NCBI GenBank assembly: GCA_951804985.1
Contig: OX638130.1
Location: forward strand, 113,597,593-113,661,592
Direction: 5' to 3'
From: Dryomyza anilis
Lineage: Eukaryota > Arthropoda > Insecta > Diptera > Dryomyzidae
Length of the DNA stretch: 64,000 nt
Shown here: positions 35,817 through 46,187 of the stretch, piece by piece
How positions within the stretch are numbered: position 1 is the first letter of the stretch
How the letters are laid out: each line of letters starts with the position of its first letter
Translations under genes and position numbers: made by a program
The notes under the pieces: model-generated
Database searches by the model: none
Told to the model about the DNA's origin: nothing
The model's input: only the letters and a program-made list of their open reading frames with translations

Positions 35817-35824
35817 TATAAATA
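35817..35824 (+). promoter_or_regulatory. TATA box of the 35.9 kb gene
   Basis: TATAAATA in CCACTATAAATACGCCAAGC. An initiator-like ACATCAATCAAC lies about 30 bp downstream (around 35,851) and is conserved in the 31.7 and 41.4 kb copies. Confidence 0.85.
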
Positions 35825-35910
35825 CGCCAAGCAATGAACGATAGAACATCAATCAACAAGCATTTGTCTTTTCAACAAGAACAATTAATTTCTCAAAAAA
35901 ACTAATCAAC

Positions 35911-36302
35911 ATGAAAGTGAGTATTCGAAGAAGGATATATGAATTTCAAGTATCATAATTCTAAATTTAATTTTGTTATAGTTCCTCGTCTGCTTGGCTC
36001 TCTTCATCGCCGCCGCCCAGGCTGGCATTGTCGCCCCTCTGACGTACTCCGCAGGCATTGCTGCTCCAGCCTATACCACATACGCTGCCGCGCCATACAC
36101 CACCTATGCCGCTGCTCCTGCTTACACTTCGCAAGTCTATAGCGCCCCAGCCTATACCCAATCGGTCTACAGCGCTCCTGCATATACTGCCTCTGCCTAC
36201 TCCGCACCCGCTTATACCACATACTCTGCGGGTCATGCTGTCGCCGCCGCTCCAGCCGTTTACAGCGCCCCTGCTGTCTACTCTACTTTGTTGAAGAAGT
36301 AA
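35911..36302 (+). CDS. Ala/Tyr/Pro-rich secreted protein, cuticle-type, 108 aa (copy 2)
   Basis: Exon 1 35,911-35,916 (Met-Lys), intron 35,917-35,981, exon 2 35,982-36,302. Signal peptide MKFLVCLALFIAAAQA; mature protein begins GIVAPLTYSAGIAAPAYTTY, with three kinds of PAYT-x-x-YSA repeats, then HAVAAAPAVYSAPAVYSTLL and KK. It has the same length as the 31.7 kb copy and differs by two residues. The intron, leader and promoter are nearly those of the 31.7 and 41.4 kb copies, and the 3' UTR matches the 41.4 kb copy (CTATTGCTGGACTATAT). No chitin-binding domain. A structural role in cuticle or another extracellular matrix is inferred. Antisense Gly/Arg-rich frames are shadows. Confidence 0.9.
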
Positions 36303-36365
36303 ATTTTTTACAAAATTAAATCAACTCAAAGATTAACTATTGCTGGACTATATACAAATTTTAAA

Positions 36366-36371
36366 AATAAA
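36366..36371 (+). terminator. Polyadenylation signal of the 35.9 kb gene
   Basis: AATAAA 64 bp after the stop codon. Confidence 0.7.
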
Positions 36372-36621
36372 ATAATTTCAAAAGAAATATTTAAAAATTA
36401 TTTTTATTTAAAATTTAAATAGGAAAATAGATTATATTGTGGTTTGTGCTAGAAAACATTCGGCTACTTGGCTTAGTACAATTTTTTTTCTAATATGTTT
36501 GTCAGATATATTCGACTATTTGTACAATGCATTCTTTCTTACAATTGATAACAGAGCCTTTTGAAAGTCACATGAATGCTAAGTCACATAAATTGGTCGG
36601 GACCACCTAGGGAATACGTTA

Positions 36622-36967
36622 TAAAGGTTTTTTTTTAACAGGGACGCTACAAAAGTAGAGTGACAGGGACAGCAAATGACGCCATATTTCTTTCCGTTCT
36701 TTTAACATTTCTCTTCAGTAAGGTTTGCCATTTCATGATGGAAAGATATACGAATTTGAATTTTGGTAGTAAATTTTAATAATTTCGACTTGTTTTTGGC
36801 TCGTATATCTTTCCATAATGAAATAGCAAACCTTACTGAAGAGAAATGTCAAAAGAGGGGTCAGAAATATGGCGTCATTTGCTGTCCCTGTCACTCTACT
36901 TTTGTAGCGTCCCTGTTGAAAAACCCTTGAAAAAACTTGTGTAGCGCTCTTATTGAAAAACCCTTTA
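36622..36967. mobile_element. Fold-back MITE, GGGACGCTACAAAAGTAGAG family, copy 1
   Basis: The left arm has ACAGGGACGCTACAAAAGTA and the right arm TACTTTTGTAGCGTCCCTGT. Inverted similarity continues inward over more than 130 bp (GACGCCATATTTCTT against AAATATGGCGTC; AGTAAGGTTTGCCATTTCAT against its inverse). The right side additionally keeps an outer block with TGTAGCGCTCTTATTGAAAA. TA-rich flanks suggest TA or TTAA insertion. Confidence 0.85.
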
Positions 36968-37240
36968 TCTTGTGGGATATTAGCAATACTCTTAAATTTT
37001 TAAATTATTCATTATGCTGTATATCCTTATATTATTATTTCCTCATAAATGCTAAATTCATCATTCTTATATAGTCCAATTTTAAAATTTTGTTGGATTT
37101 TATTGGCAGATTCACGACATATATTGGGTACGGACTGAAAGCAGACAGCTTGTAATCCAGAAATATAATATGAAATATATAAAAAAATGTCTCTATATAG
37201 ACTCGAATGCCAAAAATATTGTCTGGTGATGTGTATAATT

Positions 37241-37880
37241 GTTATAACCTACACTAAGAGTGAAAGGGTATATTCAGTTTGGTACGCCGTTTGTAACACC
37301 CATAAGGAAGCATCTCCGGTATGGAAAAGTATATATATTCTTGATCAGCATGACCTCCTGAGTCGATTTAGCGATGTCCATCTGTCCGTCTGTCTGTCCA
37401 TCTGTCCGTCTGTTTGTCCGTCTGTCTGTTGAAATCCCTACTACTTTTAAAATTGAAGAGCTAGATAAATGAAACTTATAACTTAGATTACTAATATACC
37501 TACGCTGTATGTGCGAGATCGGTCCATTGTGACCTATGATCCGACCACTTATGTTCAAATACCTCATATAAAATGTACATATAAAGATCAATTTTTATGT
37601 ATACGTGCTTAGGTAATCTTTTTTGGTCAAATATATATTGACATCATGCTCAAATACATGATAATAATGTTTTCCGGCGAAAAGACTTGTGGTTCACAAA
37701 AAAAAAATCGAAATTCGGTACACCTACCCATTTGTAAATATGGGAATCAAATGAATGGAAATTCTTCAGCGATTGAATGTTTGTAGTATATTTCGTATAC
37801 CCTGGTGACCTATATATCCCTTTGAATGGTAACCACACATATGTGTAGGGTATTTATAGTCGGCTTAGACCGACCATAAT
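37241..37880 (+). mobile_element. GTGTAGGGTATT element, copy 1
   Basis: The left part shares AGGGTATATT, a GTAACRCCC motif and CCGGTATGGAAAAGTA with the copy at 55,291, and the right end is GTGTAGGGTATTTATAGTCG then GACCGACCATA. Both copies carry a GTCTGTCC microsatellite at the same place (here 37,379-37,431). About 640 bp. No transposase. Confidence 0.7.
37379..37431 (+). repeat. GTCTGTCC/GTCCATCT microsatellite
   Basis: A degenerate tetranucleotide-based repeat (TCTGTCCGTCTGTCTGTCCA and continuing) inside the mobile element copy. It creates Arg/Thr-rich antisense frames that are not genes. Confidence 0.85.
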
Positions 37881-38825
37881 TTTGATAATCCTAACTATCA
37901 TAATTACACCTATTTTAAAATTTCCCATGTGATCTAACCTTCCCAACTGGTTAAAACTAAAGTCGTTCAAAATTAATATTAAACGACTTTTCGTCAATAA
38001 TTAGGACTGAAGATTATAATTTATATATTGTCCAAATGTATACAAGTAAAAGTTGGTGGATTAAGCTGTAATGTGTAGAAATGTCAGCACATTTTCATAT
38101 AATATATTCAATAATAAAATTTTGTATTTAATATTATTTATTTAATAAACAATTATTATGTACCGATCTGTGCTATGGAGCTTTTTTATATTGATAATTT
38201 TAAGCCAAAGAAGTACCACAAATAGACAAATCTGAAATTTACCTTTACAAATTATGTGCTTTTATTTATGAATTTATTTATAATTGCATTAATTTGATTT
38301 TATTAATTCAAAATATAATATTTAATGAATTTCCGTATTGAGTTAAATTATCTCATATAATATAGGTACAATAGAAACGACATTAAATATGATTGCTAAT
38401 ATATTTTATCTGAATTCGGTTTCAATATATTTACTCCGACTTCTAAATATAAATAAAAAAATATTTTCTTTGTAATAACACCTACTTAAAAGTCACTTAT
38501 TGGTAGAAATTATAAAACAAGAAATAATATAGAAGTTTAGGTCACGTGGAAAATTTAGAAGTAAGGAATTTTCGATAGTTGATTTATTGAAGTTAATAAG
38601 AAAATAACTTGTAATAGCAAAATTATTTCTTTTTATTTAATTGAGGTCCAACTCTAAATTTTTCAGTGTTGGTGCAATATTAAAATAGAATTACGAAGCT
38701 ATACCAAAGCCATCACAAACCAAAAATGACACTAAGCTTTTCAATATTTAACTTATGGTTCACGTGCTACAGAGTTTAATTGAATGCAAAATCTTGTTTT
38801 TCAACGAAATTTTTGAATATATAAA
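37881..38825. other. AT-rich intergenic, no gene seen
   Basis: No coding, RNA or well-bounded repeat feature is recognised. Confidence 0.45.
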
Positions 38826-39022
38826 GGGGCGCTACAGTTCTGTGGAGAACTTTTTAAGCTATACGTATTACATTTGTCCTTAAAATGGTTGGACCTACAG
38901 TTTAATGCCGAATCCGAACGGCGGATTGGAAGCTTTTCATAGGTGATCTTGCAGCCACGGGAATCGAACCAGCGAATCAGCTCGTACTTCAACGCACTGT
39001 ACATCTGAGCTACCAACGCTAC
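38826..39022 (-). mobile_element. tRNA-derived SINE, diverged copy 5
   Basis: Minus-strand copy with a good box A (TGGTAGCTCAGATG, 39,005-39,018 complement) and box B (GGTTCGATTCC, about 38,957-38,967 complement), followed by AATCCGCCGTTCGGATTCGG and CTGTAGGTCCAACCATTTT. It is shorter than the others, with part of the body deleted. Confidence 0.75.
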
Positions 39023-39173
39023 ATATATACGATCAAAAAAAGTAATTAAAATAAATATATGTCAGAAAAATAGCGTTCGATTTAACGGGGAATGGTCGAT
39101 CTGTACGAATGGATGATGTACCGAAAAAATGTTGCTTAGTTATCTAAAATAAAAAATCGATTCAATATCTACA

Positions 39174-39340
39174 CAGAAAAAATACAACATATCGATGAAT
39201 TTCAAGCCGTGATTCATTGTATTGAAGAACTATTCATAATATTAATGACTAACGGCATCAATGTTATGAATGAGATCATCGAAATAGTGCTCGAAATAGT
39301 GTTCTTCATTACTGTATGTAATGAATATGTTATATCATAT
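39174..39340 (+). mobile_element. ATTCATCAATATGA-type element, fragment copy 3
   Basis: Begins ACACAGAAAAAATACAACAT and contains ATTCATTGTATTGAAGAA and ATGAATGAGATCATCG, similar in order to the other copies but truncated. Confidence 0.45.
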
Positions 39341-39347
39341 CGTCATT

Positions 39348-40197
39348 GTCATGCCAAAGGGGCGAATGTGCATTTTTAAAAATGTTGGGAAATCAAATTT
39401 TAATGTTTGAAGTGCTTTAAAAATTAGAAAAATTAATATTTTCTTTAATTTTTTCTGTTATTTTAGTTTATTCGTCAATTATTATAACGTATATAAAATA
39501 TCTTTAGATTTGGACAACCTACTGAATTATAAATACGGATTTTGTGAGGGTATATCCTGATCAAAACGCAAATATTTTTTTTTTTATGCTATAACTTTTT
39601 ATTAGCGCAAGATAAAATAGTAATGTGGAGGCATTAATTGTTTGTTTTTAAAGCACCTATCGATCTGTATCATTAATTAAAAATATTTTGCCAAACATTA
39701 ATTTGACATTTGTTATTTGCAGGAAAAATGTTTGGCAAAAAAAATTATAAATAATGATGCCTATCTATAGGTGCTTAAAACACAGACAATTAATACCTTT
39801 AAACTACTATTTTATCTTGCACGAATAAAAAGTTATAGCAAAAAAACGAAGAAATTGGAAAAATTGAAAATCTTGTCATGCCAAAAGGGGGAATATTTTC
39901 TATTTCGCCATAACTATTTATTGGTTCGAGATAAAATAGTGGTGTAAAGTCATTAATTGTTTGTTTTTAAAGCACCTAGCGATCTGCATCATTATTTAAA
40001 AATATTTTACGAAACATTTTTTCCTGCAAGTAACAAATAGCAAATAAATGTTTGACAAAATATTTTTAAATAATTATGTAGAACGATAGGTGCTTTGAAT
40101 ACAAACAATAAATGCGTTTACACCACAATTTTATCTTATTCCAATAAAATGTTATGGCGAAAAAACAAAAAGATTCGCCCTTTTGGCATGACAAGAT
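39348..40197. mobile_element. Composite fold-back element with TCATGCCAAAGGGGCGAAT ends
   Basis: The ends TCATGCCAAAGGGGCGAA (39,352) and TTCGCCCTTTTGGCATGA (40,176) are inverted. Between them lie two tandem imperfect palindromes, 39,588-39,839 (GCTATAAC to GTTATAGC) and 39,905-40,159 (GCCATAAC to GTTATGGC), each about 250 bp and each containing TTGTTTGTTTTTAAAGCACC and its inverse. A third TCATGCCAAAAGGGGG lies between the palindromes. No coding content. Confidence 0.75.
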
Positions 40198-40492
40198 TTT
40201 CAATTTTTCAAATTCGCCCTTTGGGTTTTGACTTTGGTGGCTAGAAATATCCAACAAAACGACACGCGATTTTGGCACAGTATTCTTGAGGAAAAATTAC
40301 ATTAAAAAATGTTAAAAAAATATATTTTAAAACATTTTTTTTTTTAAACTAGTTTTTTAAACTAAAAAAAAAAAAAATCGGAATTTTTTTTTTCGGATAA
40401 TTTTTTTTTAATAAAATTTTGTTCAAACATTTTTTTAAAATTTGGTTTTTAAGGAAATTTTTTTGGAATTTTATTTTCCAAATCAATTTTTT

Positions 40493-40591
40493 TATTTTGA
40501 CAATAACCATCGACTATGCGGTTGAGAGAACCGAATAAATTGGTTGGGCAAAGAGTTGGTTGGCGCAACAAATCTCTATTCTGTGTGTAGA
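40493..40591 (+). mobile_element. GTACCAACTAAC family fragment, copy 6
   Basis: Retains only the distal end, ACAATAACCATCGACTATGC through TTGGTTGGCGCAACAAATCT and TATTCTGTGTGTAG. Confidence 0.7.
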
Positions 40592-40592
40592 T

Positions 40593-40673
40593 ATTATATA
40601 ATCTATTCATCAATATGACGATTTAAATTCATTGTATTTCGTTCTTTTCCATGATGTTCGATGGTAAGAATAA

Positions 40674-40754
<81 letters not shown>

Positions 40755-40890
40755 TATATAATTAATGCTTTAATCAATATGCCGTTCAATGAACGCTGGT
40801 ATCAATATGATGAATCTGGTACTTGGAACAAAAATTTATAATATTTTTGAATACATTTATCATATTGATGAATAATTTTTTTCTGTGTAA
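40593..40890 (+). mobile_element. ATTCATCAATATGA-type element, copy 4, with expanded (TA)n
   Basis: Contains ATTCATCAATATGACGATTT, ATCAATATGATGAATCTGGT and ends TTTTTTCTGTGTAA. At the place where other copies have a short ATATATATA run, this copy has a long (TA)n tract (40,674-40,750). Confidence 0.7.
40674..40750. repeat. (TA)n microsatellite
   Basis: About 38 TA units inside the dispersed element at 40.6-40.9 kb. Confidence 0.95.
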
Positions 40891-41278
40891 TGCTAATGTT
40901 TGCCACAAATGAATTTCAGTTAAGGCAAACTAGATTTGGCAGTTGTAAATGAATATTCCTTGAAATAACTGAACGCCAAGCAATATTTTTGTGAGTAACG
41001 ATAACGTTCTGGATAGGTTCGAAATGATCAAAATCCCTATCATTTTCGTATTATTATAGACTACTGAAAATGATAATTGGTCCTTCAATTGATAACGTTT
41101 CGATATTGTAAAAATATTGTATGGTTTCCTGGGTATTAACATTTCTTTTAAACTTATTAATCCGCAATAATGTAGCAAGCAATGTTAACGTTCAAACAAA
41201 ATACCTCCGGCACAATTGTAGTAGGTGGCAAAATACAATAGAATCTTGGCACAAAAGAAAAACCAAAAATGTGACCAC

Positions 41279-41286
41279 TATAAAAA
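41279..41286 (+). promoter_or_regulatory. TATA box of the 41.4 kb gene
   Basis: TATAAAAA in CCACTATAAAAACGCCAAG, one base different from the 35.9 kb promoter (TATAAATA). Upstream AATACCTCCGGCACAATT and the initiator context ACATCAATCAAC are conserved. Confidence 0.85.
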
Positions 41287-41370
41287 CGCCAAGTAACGAA
41301 CGATAGAACATCAATCAACAAGCATTTGTCTTCTCAACAAGAACAAACTATTTCACAAAAACTAATCAAC

Positions 41371-41789
41371 ATGAAAGTGAGTATTAGAAGGACGATATTA
41401 GTTCAAGGATTATAATTCTAAATTTAATTTTGTTATAGTTCCTCGTCTGCTTGGCTCTCTTCATCGCCGCCGCCCAGGCTGGCATTGTCGCACCTCTGAC
41501 CTACTCCGCAGGCATTGCTGCTCCAGCTTATACCACCTACGCTGCCGCGCCATACACCACATATGCTGCCGCTCCTGCTTATACTTCGCAGGTCTATAGC
41601 GCCCCAGCCTATACCCAATCGGTCTACAGCGCTCCTGCCTATACTGCATCCGCCTATGCTGCGCCCGCCTATACTGCATCCGCCTACTCCGCACCCGCTT
41701 ATACCACATACTCGGCCGGTCATGCTGTCGCTGCTGCTCCAGCCGTCTACAGCGCCCCTGCTGTCTACTCTACTTTGTTGAAGAAGTAA
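41371..41789 (+). CDS. Ala/Tyr/Pro-rich secreted protein, cuticle-type, 118 aa (copy 3)
   Basis: Exon 1 41,371-41,376 (Met-Lys), intron 41,377-41,438, exon 2 41,439-41,789. Same signal peptide and mature start as the 35.9 kb copy; it is ten residues longer because one AYAAPAYTAS unit has been added before AYSAPAYTTYSAGHAVAAAP. The tail is VYSAPAVYSTLLKK. Promoter, leader, intron and 3' UTR are close to those of the 35.9 kb gene, so the whole transcription unit was duplicated in tandem orientation. Unit gain inside the repeat is the sort of slippage expected for these proteins. Matrix or cuticle role inferred. Antisense frames are shadows. Confidence 0.9.
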
Positions 41790-41848
41790 ATTTTTACAAA
41801 ATTTAATCAACTCAAAAACGAACTATTGCTGGACTATATTAAAATGAA

Positions 41849-41854
41849 AATAAA
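41849..41854 (+). terminator. Polyadenylation signal of the 41.4 kb gene
   Basis: AATAAA 60 bp after the stop codon. Confidence 0.65.
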
Positions 41855-42010
41855 AAAAAAATTAAAAAGAAATATTTAATATTTTATTTTTATTAAATAA
41901 TTAAATGAGTAAAATTAATTTACTGGGACATAATAAGAATCTGATAATTCTCATATTTGCTGCGAATTTCAGTGTTTACTGAGAAATTAAAATTAAATTA
42001 TACTCAGGAC

Positions 42011-42595
42011 TACCCGTGTGGAAATTGGTTAAGGTTAGCCTTATTTCACTTCTGTCACTGATCAGAATATGACAAGGCTTCCCTACCAAAGACCACCTAA
42101 AATGATCCTAATCAGGGCTTTACGACCTAATAATCCTAATTTCATATGATCTAAAGTCGACTTTATGAAACTTGATCTGACACCAAATGTAAATCGTATT
42201 AAAAAAAAGTTATTAAAAACTTTTTATAATAAAATTATATATATAATTATTCTAATAATTAAATATTAACACCAATGATAGAGAAATCCAAATTAATTTT
42301 TAAATATTTAAAATTTATCATTTATAGTCAAAACGTTGACCTGTTGTTATTGCAAAAGTTATTAAGACAACTTTCACTTTTAGAATAATTTAAATATACA
42401 TCGAATGATATAAAGCTAGGATAATGGTAATATTAGGATGCTTGATCAGGCAACTTTATCAGGATAGCAACTTCGAATATCGTGACGTTTTGAATCAGGC
42501 ACTGATATGGAAACCTGATTATTACCTTATTTGAAATCAGGCGAGCATGATTAGGCAATGATCGCATCCTGAACTAAATTTCCACTCAAAAACAA
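42011..42595 (+). mobile_element. CCCGTGTGGAAATTGG element, uninterrupted copy
   Basis: Begins TACCCGTGTGGAAATTGG and GTTAAGGTTAGCCTTATTTC; contains TTGATCAGGCAACTTTATCA, CAGGATAGCAACTTCGAAT; ends AACTAAATTTCCACTC. It matches the outer parts of the 12,566-13,873 element and lacks the SINE insertion, so it shows the unoccupied state. Confidence 0.7.
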
Positions 42596-42629
42596 AATAC
42601 CATGACATTGCCATTGAGTTTATATGAAA

Positions 42630-42937
42630 AGATTTATTTTTTGTATACTATTAAATCAATAATTGTCCTATTGACCAATTTTAATGGGATTTGAGGATAT
42701 TTTTTTCTGGGTGCATAACTAAAAGAACTGTGGTTTGTACAGCAACCAATTACGAACTTTTTTGAACAGTTTAGTACAGATTTAGAACCATTAGGAGTGG
42801 GTATAGACTAATATTTCAAGTGTATAGGCTAATATAGCAATTCCGTCAATCATTTTGTAGACATTTCGATTTAACCGAATGAAGTTAAATCAAATCATTC
42901 TTCCAACCTCATGCCAAAAAAGGATTTTTCTGTGTCT
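42630..42937 (-). mobile_element. Element fragments: ACACYCAGAAAAAA end plus GTACCAACTAAC family copy 7
   Basis: 42,630-42,716 repeats the right end of the 32.7-33.9 kb element (ATTGTCCTATTGACCAATTT, ending TTTTTTCTGGGTGC). From 42,713 it continues into a minus-strand copy of the GTACCAACTAAC family (TTTAGAACCATTAGGAGTGG, CTTCCAACCTCATGCCAAAA, ending GGATTTTTCTGTGTCT). Confidence 0.65.
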
Positions 42938-43196
42938 CTTACTATAGATGTCAATATAAATTCTGACAAAAAAAAATAATTCTCTTACAGCGAAAATTAA
43001 AAAGCTATTGAAATTAATAAATCTGACAGACATTTAAAATTTTTCCAAAAATCTCAAATTTCTTAAAAATATTACAAAAATCTCACATACAATAGAAAAA
43101 TCTCACAAAAAATCTGGGAATAGAAATTTACGCGCGTTTCATGAATCCCCTTATTACTGTTGACAAATAAATATTTTTTTTTTTATCAATTATTAA

Positions 43197-43540
43197 TAAA
43201 GGATTTTTCAATAAGAGCGCTACAAAAGTTTTTTTCAAGGGTTTTCAACAGGGACGCTACAAAAGTAGAGCGACAGGAACAGCAAACGACGCCATATTTC
43301 TTGCCGCTCTTTTGACATTTCTCTTCTGTAAGGTTTGCCATTTCATGATGGAAAGATATACGAGCCAACAACGAGTCGAAATTATTAAAATTTACTACAG
43401 AAATTCGAATTCGTATATCCTTGGATCATGAAATGGCAAACCTTACAGAAGAGAAATGTCAAAAGAGCGGCAAGAAATATGGCGTCGTTTGCTGTCCCTG
43501 TCGCTCTATTTTTGTAGCGTCCCTGTTGAAAAATCCTTTA
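43197..43540. mobile_element. Fold-back MITE, GGGACGCTACAAAAGTAGAG family, copy 2
   Basis: Same family as 36,622-36,967, with long inverted arms (TAAAGGATTTTTCAATAAGA outer end; AACAGGGACGCTACAAAAGT; right end CGTCCCTGTTGAAAAATCC). Here the extra outer block is on the left side, so the two copies have opposite asymmetric deletions. Confidence 0.85.
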
Positions 43541-44790
43541 TTAATTTTAATATTCATATACGTTTGTACGATATTTTAATCTAAACTTGAAATTAATTTT
43601 TATATTTTAGATTATTTTTAGATGATTAGTTTTTAGCATTTCGAATATAATGATAAATAAAAAAAATGATTTTTACCGTTTCCTATACTTCTTAATATAA
43701 AATATGTTTATAAAATACGTTTTTGATATCGATTCAGTATTTTCAATGAATAGATAAGCGATATCTTTCTCAACATGTTAGAGTTTTTGTATCATTATTA
43801 ATATTCAACAAAAAATGATTATTTGAGGTTATTAAGATTTCGTTTAAGTATATCATACATATTATTTTGAATTATGTATGATTTAATTTTTTGTCATGAA
43901 GTTTGATAAAAAATTATGTTATTGATTTAAAGACCAATGAAAAATAAACAGGGTAATAACAGCGTTATGTAAAATTCATTTCAAAATATACATATTGTAG
44001 TACCAAGTGGACAATGTCCGATAACTTCGATAAATATTCAGATCGTTCTAAAATAACAAATACAATAAAATACACATCTAATAAAATAAAGTAATAATAA
44101 AGACATTACGAAAAACCTTCATCTGCATGAATAAATAAAAATAATTAGAGTTAGTGAACTTGTTAATCAATTTACAAAAAAAAAAATGCAAGCGTCATCA
44201 AAACAAGCAAATGCTGCCCTTGCCCTTGAAGCCCTCAAATATTTAATAAAATCACAAAAATCAGTAGCAGTTCATTCCATTCAATTAAAACTCAATCAAC
44301 CCAAATTCACGTGTCTGAAATCATTTAACACAAAATCAAAACCAATAGGTTTCTTTATAGCTATTGTTATCAAACAATAAGCTCCCCAAAAACGGGCAAC
44401 TTCGTAATGAACAGACAAGCGCACTAATCCATTAAAAACATTGTAAGATTATTTATGATAAAAAAAAAACAACCAACAATTGTCAGAATAGCCCAGATCA
44501 GCATAAACAAAGTGTAACGAAATGAATATCTACTTCAAATATGCGTTGAAATATTTAGAAAATCCATCAGAAAAACATCCGCGTTCAATGCACGTCTGAA
44601 TAGTGTGTGTGGGTACGGTACGGTACATGAACAAAATAATCCCAAAACTTGTTTGCAACAAATAATCAATATAGTTGCGGCAATGCGAAGCATAAGAGAA
44701 ATAAGTAAAATGTCATGGTATAGCGAAAATTCTTGGTACACCGCACAGAGCTAATGCTACGGACAACATAAAAAATAACACTTGGAAAAA
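43541..44790. other. AT-rich intergenic, no gene called
   Basis: A 64-codon frame at 44,186-44,380 starts MQASSKQANAALALEALKYL but has no signal peptide, splice or promoter support and no recognisable domain, so it is not called. GGTACGGTACGGTACATG occurs near 44,610. Confidence 0.4.
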
Positions 44791-44793
44791 TGG

Positions 44794-44800
44794 TATAAAA
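44794..44800 (+). promoter_or_regulatory. TATA box and initiator of the 44.9 kb gene
   Basis: TATAAAA with TCAGTT at 44,826-44,831 (32 bp downstream), a canonical arthropod initiator. This promoter lacks the CCACTATAAATACGCC context of the other three close paralogues. Confidence 0.8.
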
Positions 44801-44882
44801 TATCAGTCAGAATTGGTAGAGATCATCAGTTCACTGCTTCTTGTTCAGTAATACAGAACCAAAAACCACAAAACAATTCAAA

Positions 44883-45418
44883 ATGAAAGTAAGTTTCGAA
44901 AAGGATAACAAATTAGCTAATATTAAAAATATTTCTTATTATAAAAAAAATATTTCTTATTATAAAAACTATTTCTTATTATAAAAAAAAATATTTTTTA
45001 TTATAAAAAATATTTTCAATTTCAGTTCCTCGTCTGCTTGGCTCTCTTCATCGCCGCCGCCCAGGCTGGTATTGTCGCCCCTCTGACCTACTCCGCAGGC
45101 ATTGCTGCTCCAGCCTATACCACCTACGCAGCTGCACCCTATACGACTTATGCCGCCGCCGCTCCTGCCTACACCTCACAGGTCTATAGCGCCCCCGCCT
45201 ACACCTCGCAGGTCTACAGCGCACCTGCTTATACTGCCTCCGCCTATGCCGCGCCCGCCTATACTGCCTCTGCCTATGCCGCACCCGCATATACTACCTA
45301 CTCTGCCGGTCATGCCGTCGCCGCCGCTCCAGCCGTCTACAGCGCCCCCGTTGCGGTCAGTGCTCCCGTGGCTGTCAGTGCCCCCGCAATCTACTCGACC
45401 CTGTTGAAGAAGAAGTAG
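44883..45418 (+). CDS. Ala/Tyr/Pro-rich secreted protein, cuticle-type, 132 aa
   Basis: Exon 1 44,883-44,888 (Met-Lys), intron 44,889-45,025 (GTAAGT to CAG), exon 2 45,026-45,418. Signal peptide and first mature residues equal the 35.9 kb protein, but the repeat region has two PAYTSQVYSA units, two AYTASAYAAP units and a distinctive APVAVSAPVAVSAP insertion before AIYSTLLKKK. The tail has three lysines instead of two. Codon choice is more GC-rich than in the trio and the promoter and intron differ, so it is an older paralogue. The intron is about twice as long because of an internal tandem repeat. Matrix or cuticle role inferred from composition only. Confidence 0.9.
44924..45018 (+). repeat. 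Tandem repeat inside an intron, AAAAATATTTCTTATTAT unit
   Basis: Four or so copies of AAAAATATTTCTTATTATA-like units within the 137 bp intron of the 44.9 kb gene, explaining why this intron is longer than those of its paralogues. Confidence 0.8.
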
Positions 45419-45493
45419 AGTGGAATATTTTGTACATGTAAAAACAAAATTTATCCTGCCTATATTGACCACTGACCTATGCAATTTTAAATG

Positions 45494-45499
45494 AATAAA
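45494..45499 (+). terminator. Polyadenylation signal of the 44.9 kb gene
   Basis: AATAAA 76 bp after the stop codon. Confidence 0.7.
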
Positions 45500-46187
45500 T
45501 GATTTTTGAAAAGTAAAAATATTTCTTTTAATTCTTTTATTTAGAAAATCGTCTTATATATTATTTTTTATTTTGATAAAGAATTCAAAATCATAATAAA
45601 ATTTAACAATTTTGGTGGTGCTATAATGGCTTTCAAAAAATAATATTATATAAATCAAGTTCAATTCAATTTTTAAAAAAATATAATTTAAATATTTTCC
45701 AATTCATAAAATCATATAGTTTTCGATCTGCATAACTCGATCTTATTGAAAAAAATATTAACCGAAATAATTAGAAAACTATGCAAAATTGATCATATAT
45801 TGAGCAACCATTTTCAAATGATTTCTGAAATCTAAAATACTTCTAATTATTTCTTTTAATTTGAAATAGCAACATTTTGTACTTAGAAAAATAATTCTAC
45901 ATTATCAGAATAAACATTTTTCATACAATAAGTATTAGACATCTGCACAAATGTATGTATCTCGGTTGACTTCACATCACTGCAGTATCTGTTTCATTGG
46001 TGTCAAGTACTGTCAACACATTTTTTGTTCAAAGCATTCAATGTTTTGTAAAACAAAACCAAATGACAATACTGTCGCTGAACATGCAACGAATGCAGTG
46101 AGTGCTGCGAGTGAGCGCAACGAAAAACGAGTGACATTGAAAACAACAAATCTGTCGCTCGGCAATCGATTGAAGTATTGAAGTGTT
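45500..46187. other. Intergenic, no gene called
   Basis: A 76-codon frame at 45,951-46,181 includes a mixed-composition segment (AEHATNAVSAASERNEKRVT) but has no promoter, splice or signal peptide support. It reaches just to the edge of the inverted duplication. Confidence 0.4.

Noticed and set aside
35976..36236. Antisense Gly/Cys/Arg-rich frames opposite the Ala/Tyr-rich genes (also at 31.8, 41.4 and 45.2 kb)
   Set aside because: They mirror the repeated GC-rich codons of the sense genes and vary in register; they are shadows.
37274..37591. 105-codon minus-strand frame with TDRRTNRRTDGQ-type repeats
   Set aside because: Derived from the GTCTGTCC microsatellite in a mobile element.
44186..44380. 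64-codon frame starting MQASSKQANA
   Set aside because: Composition is plausible but there is no signal peptide, TATA box or poly(A) signal at suitable distance, and no family is recognised.
45951..46181. 76-codon frame with some mixed-composition sequence
   Set aside because: No promoter, splice or poly(A) support and no recognisable domain; kept only as an intergenic remark.
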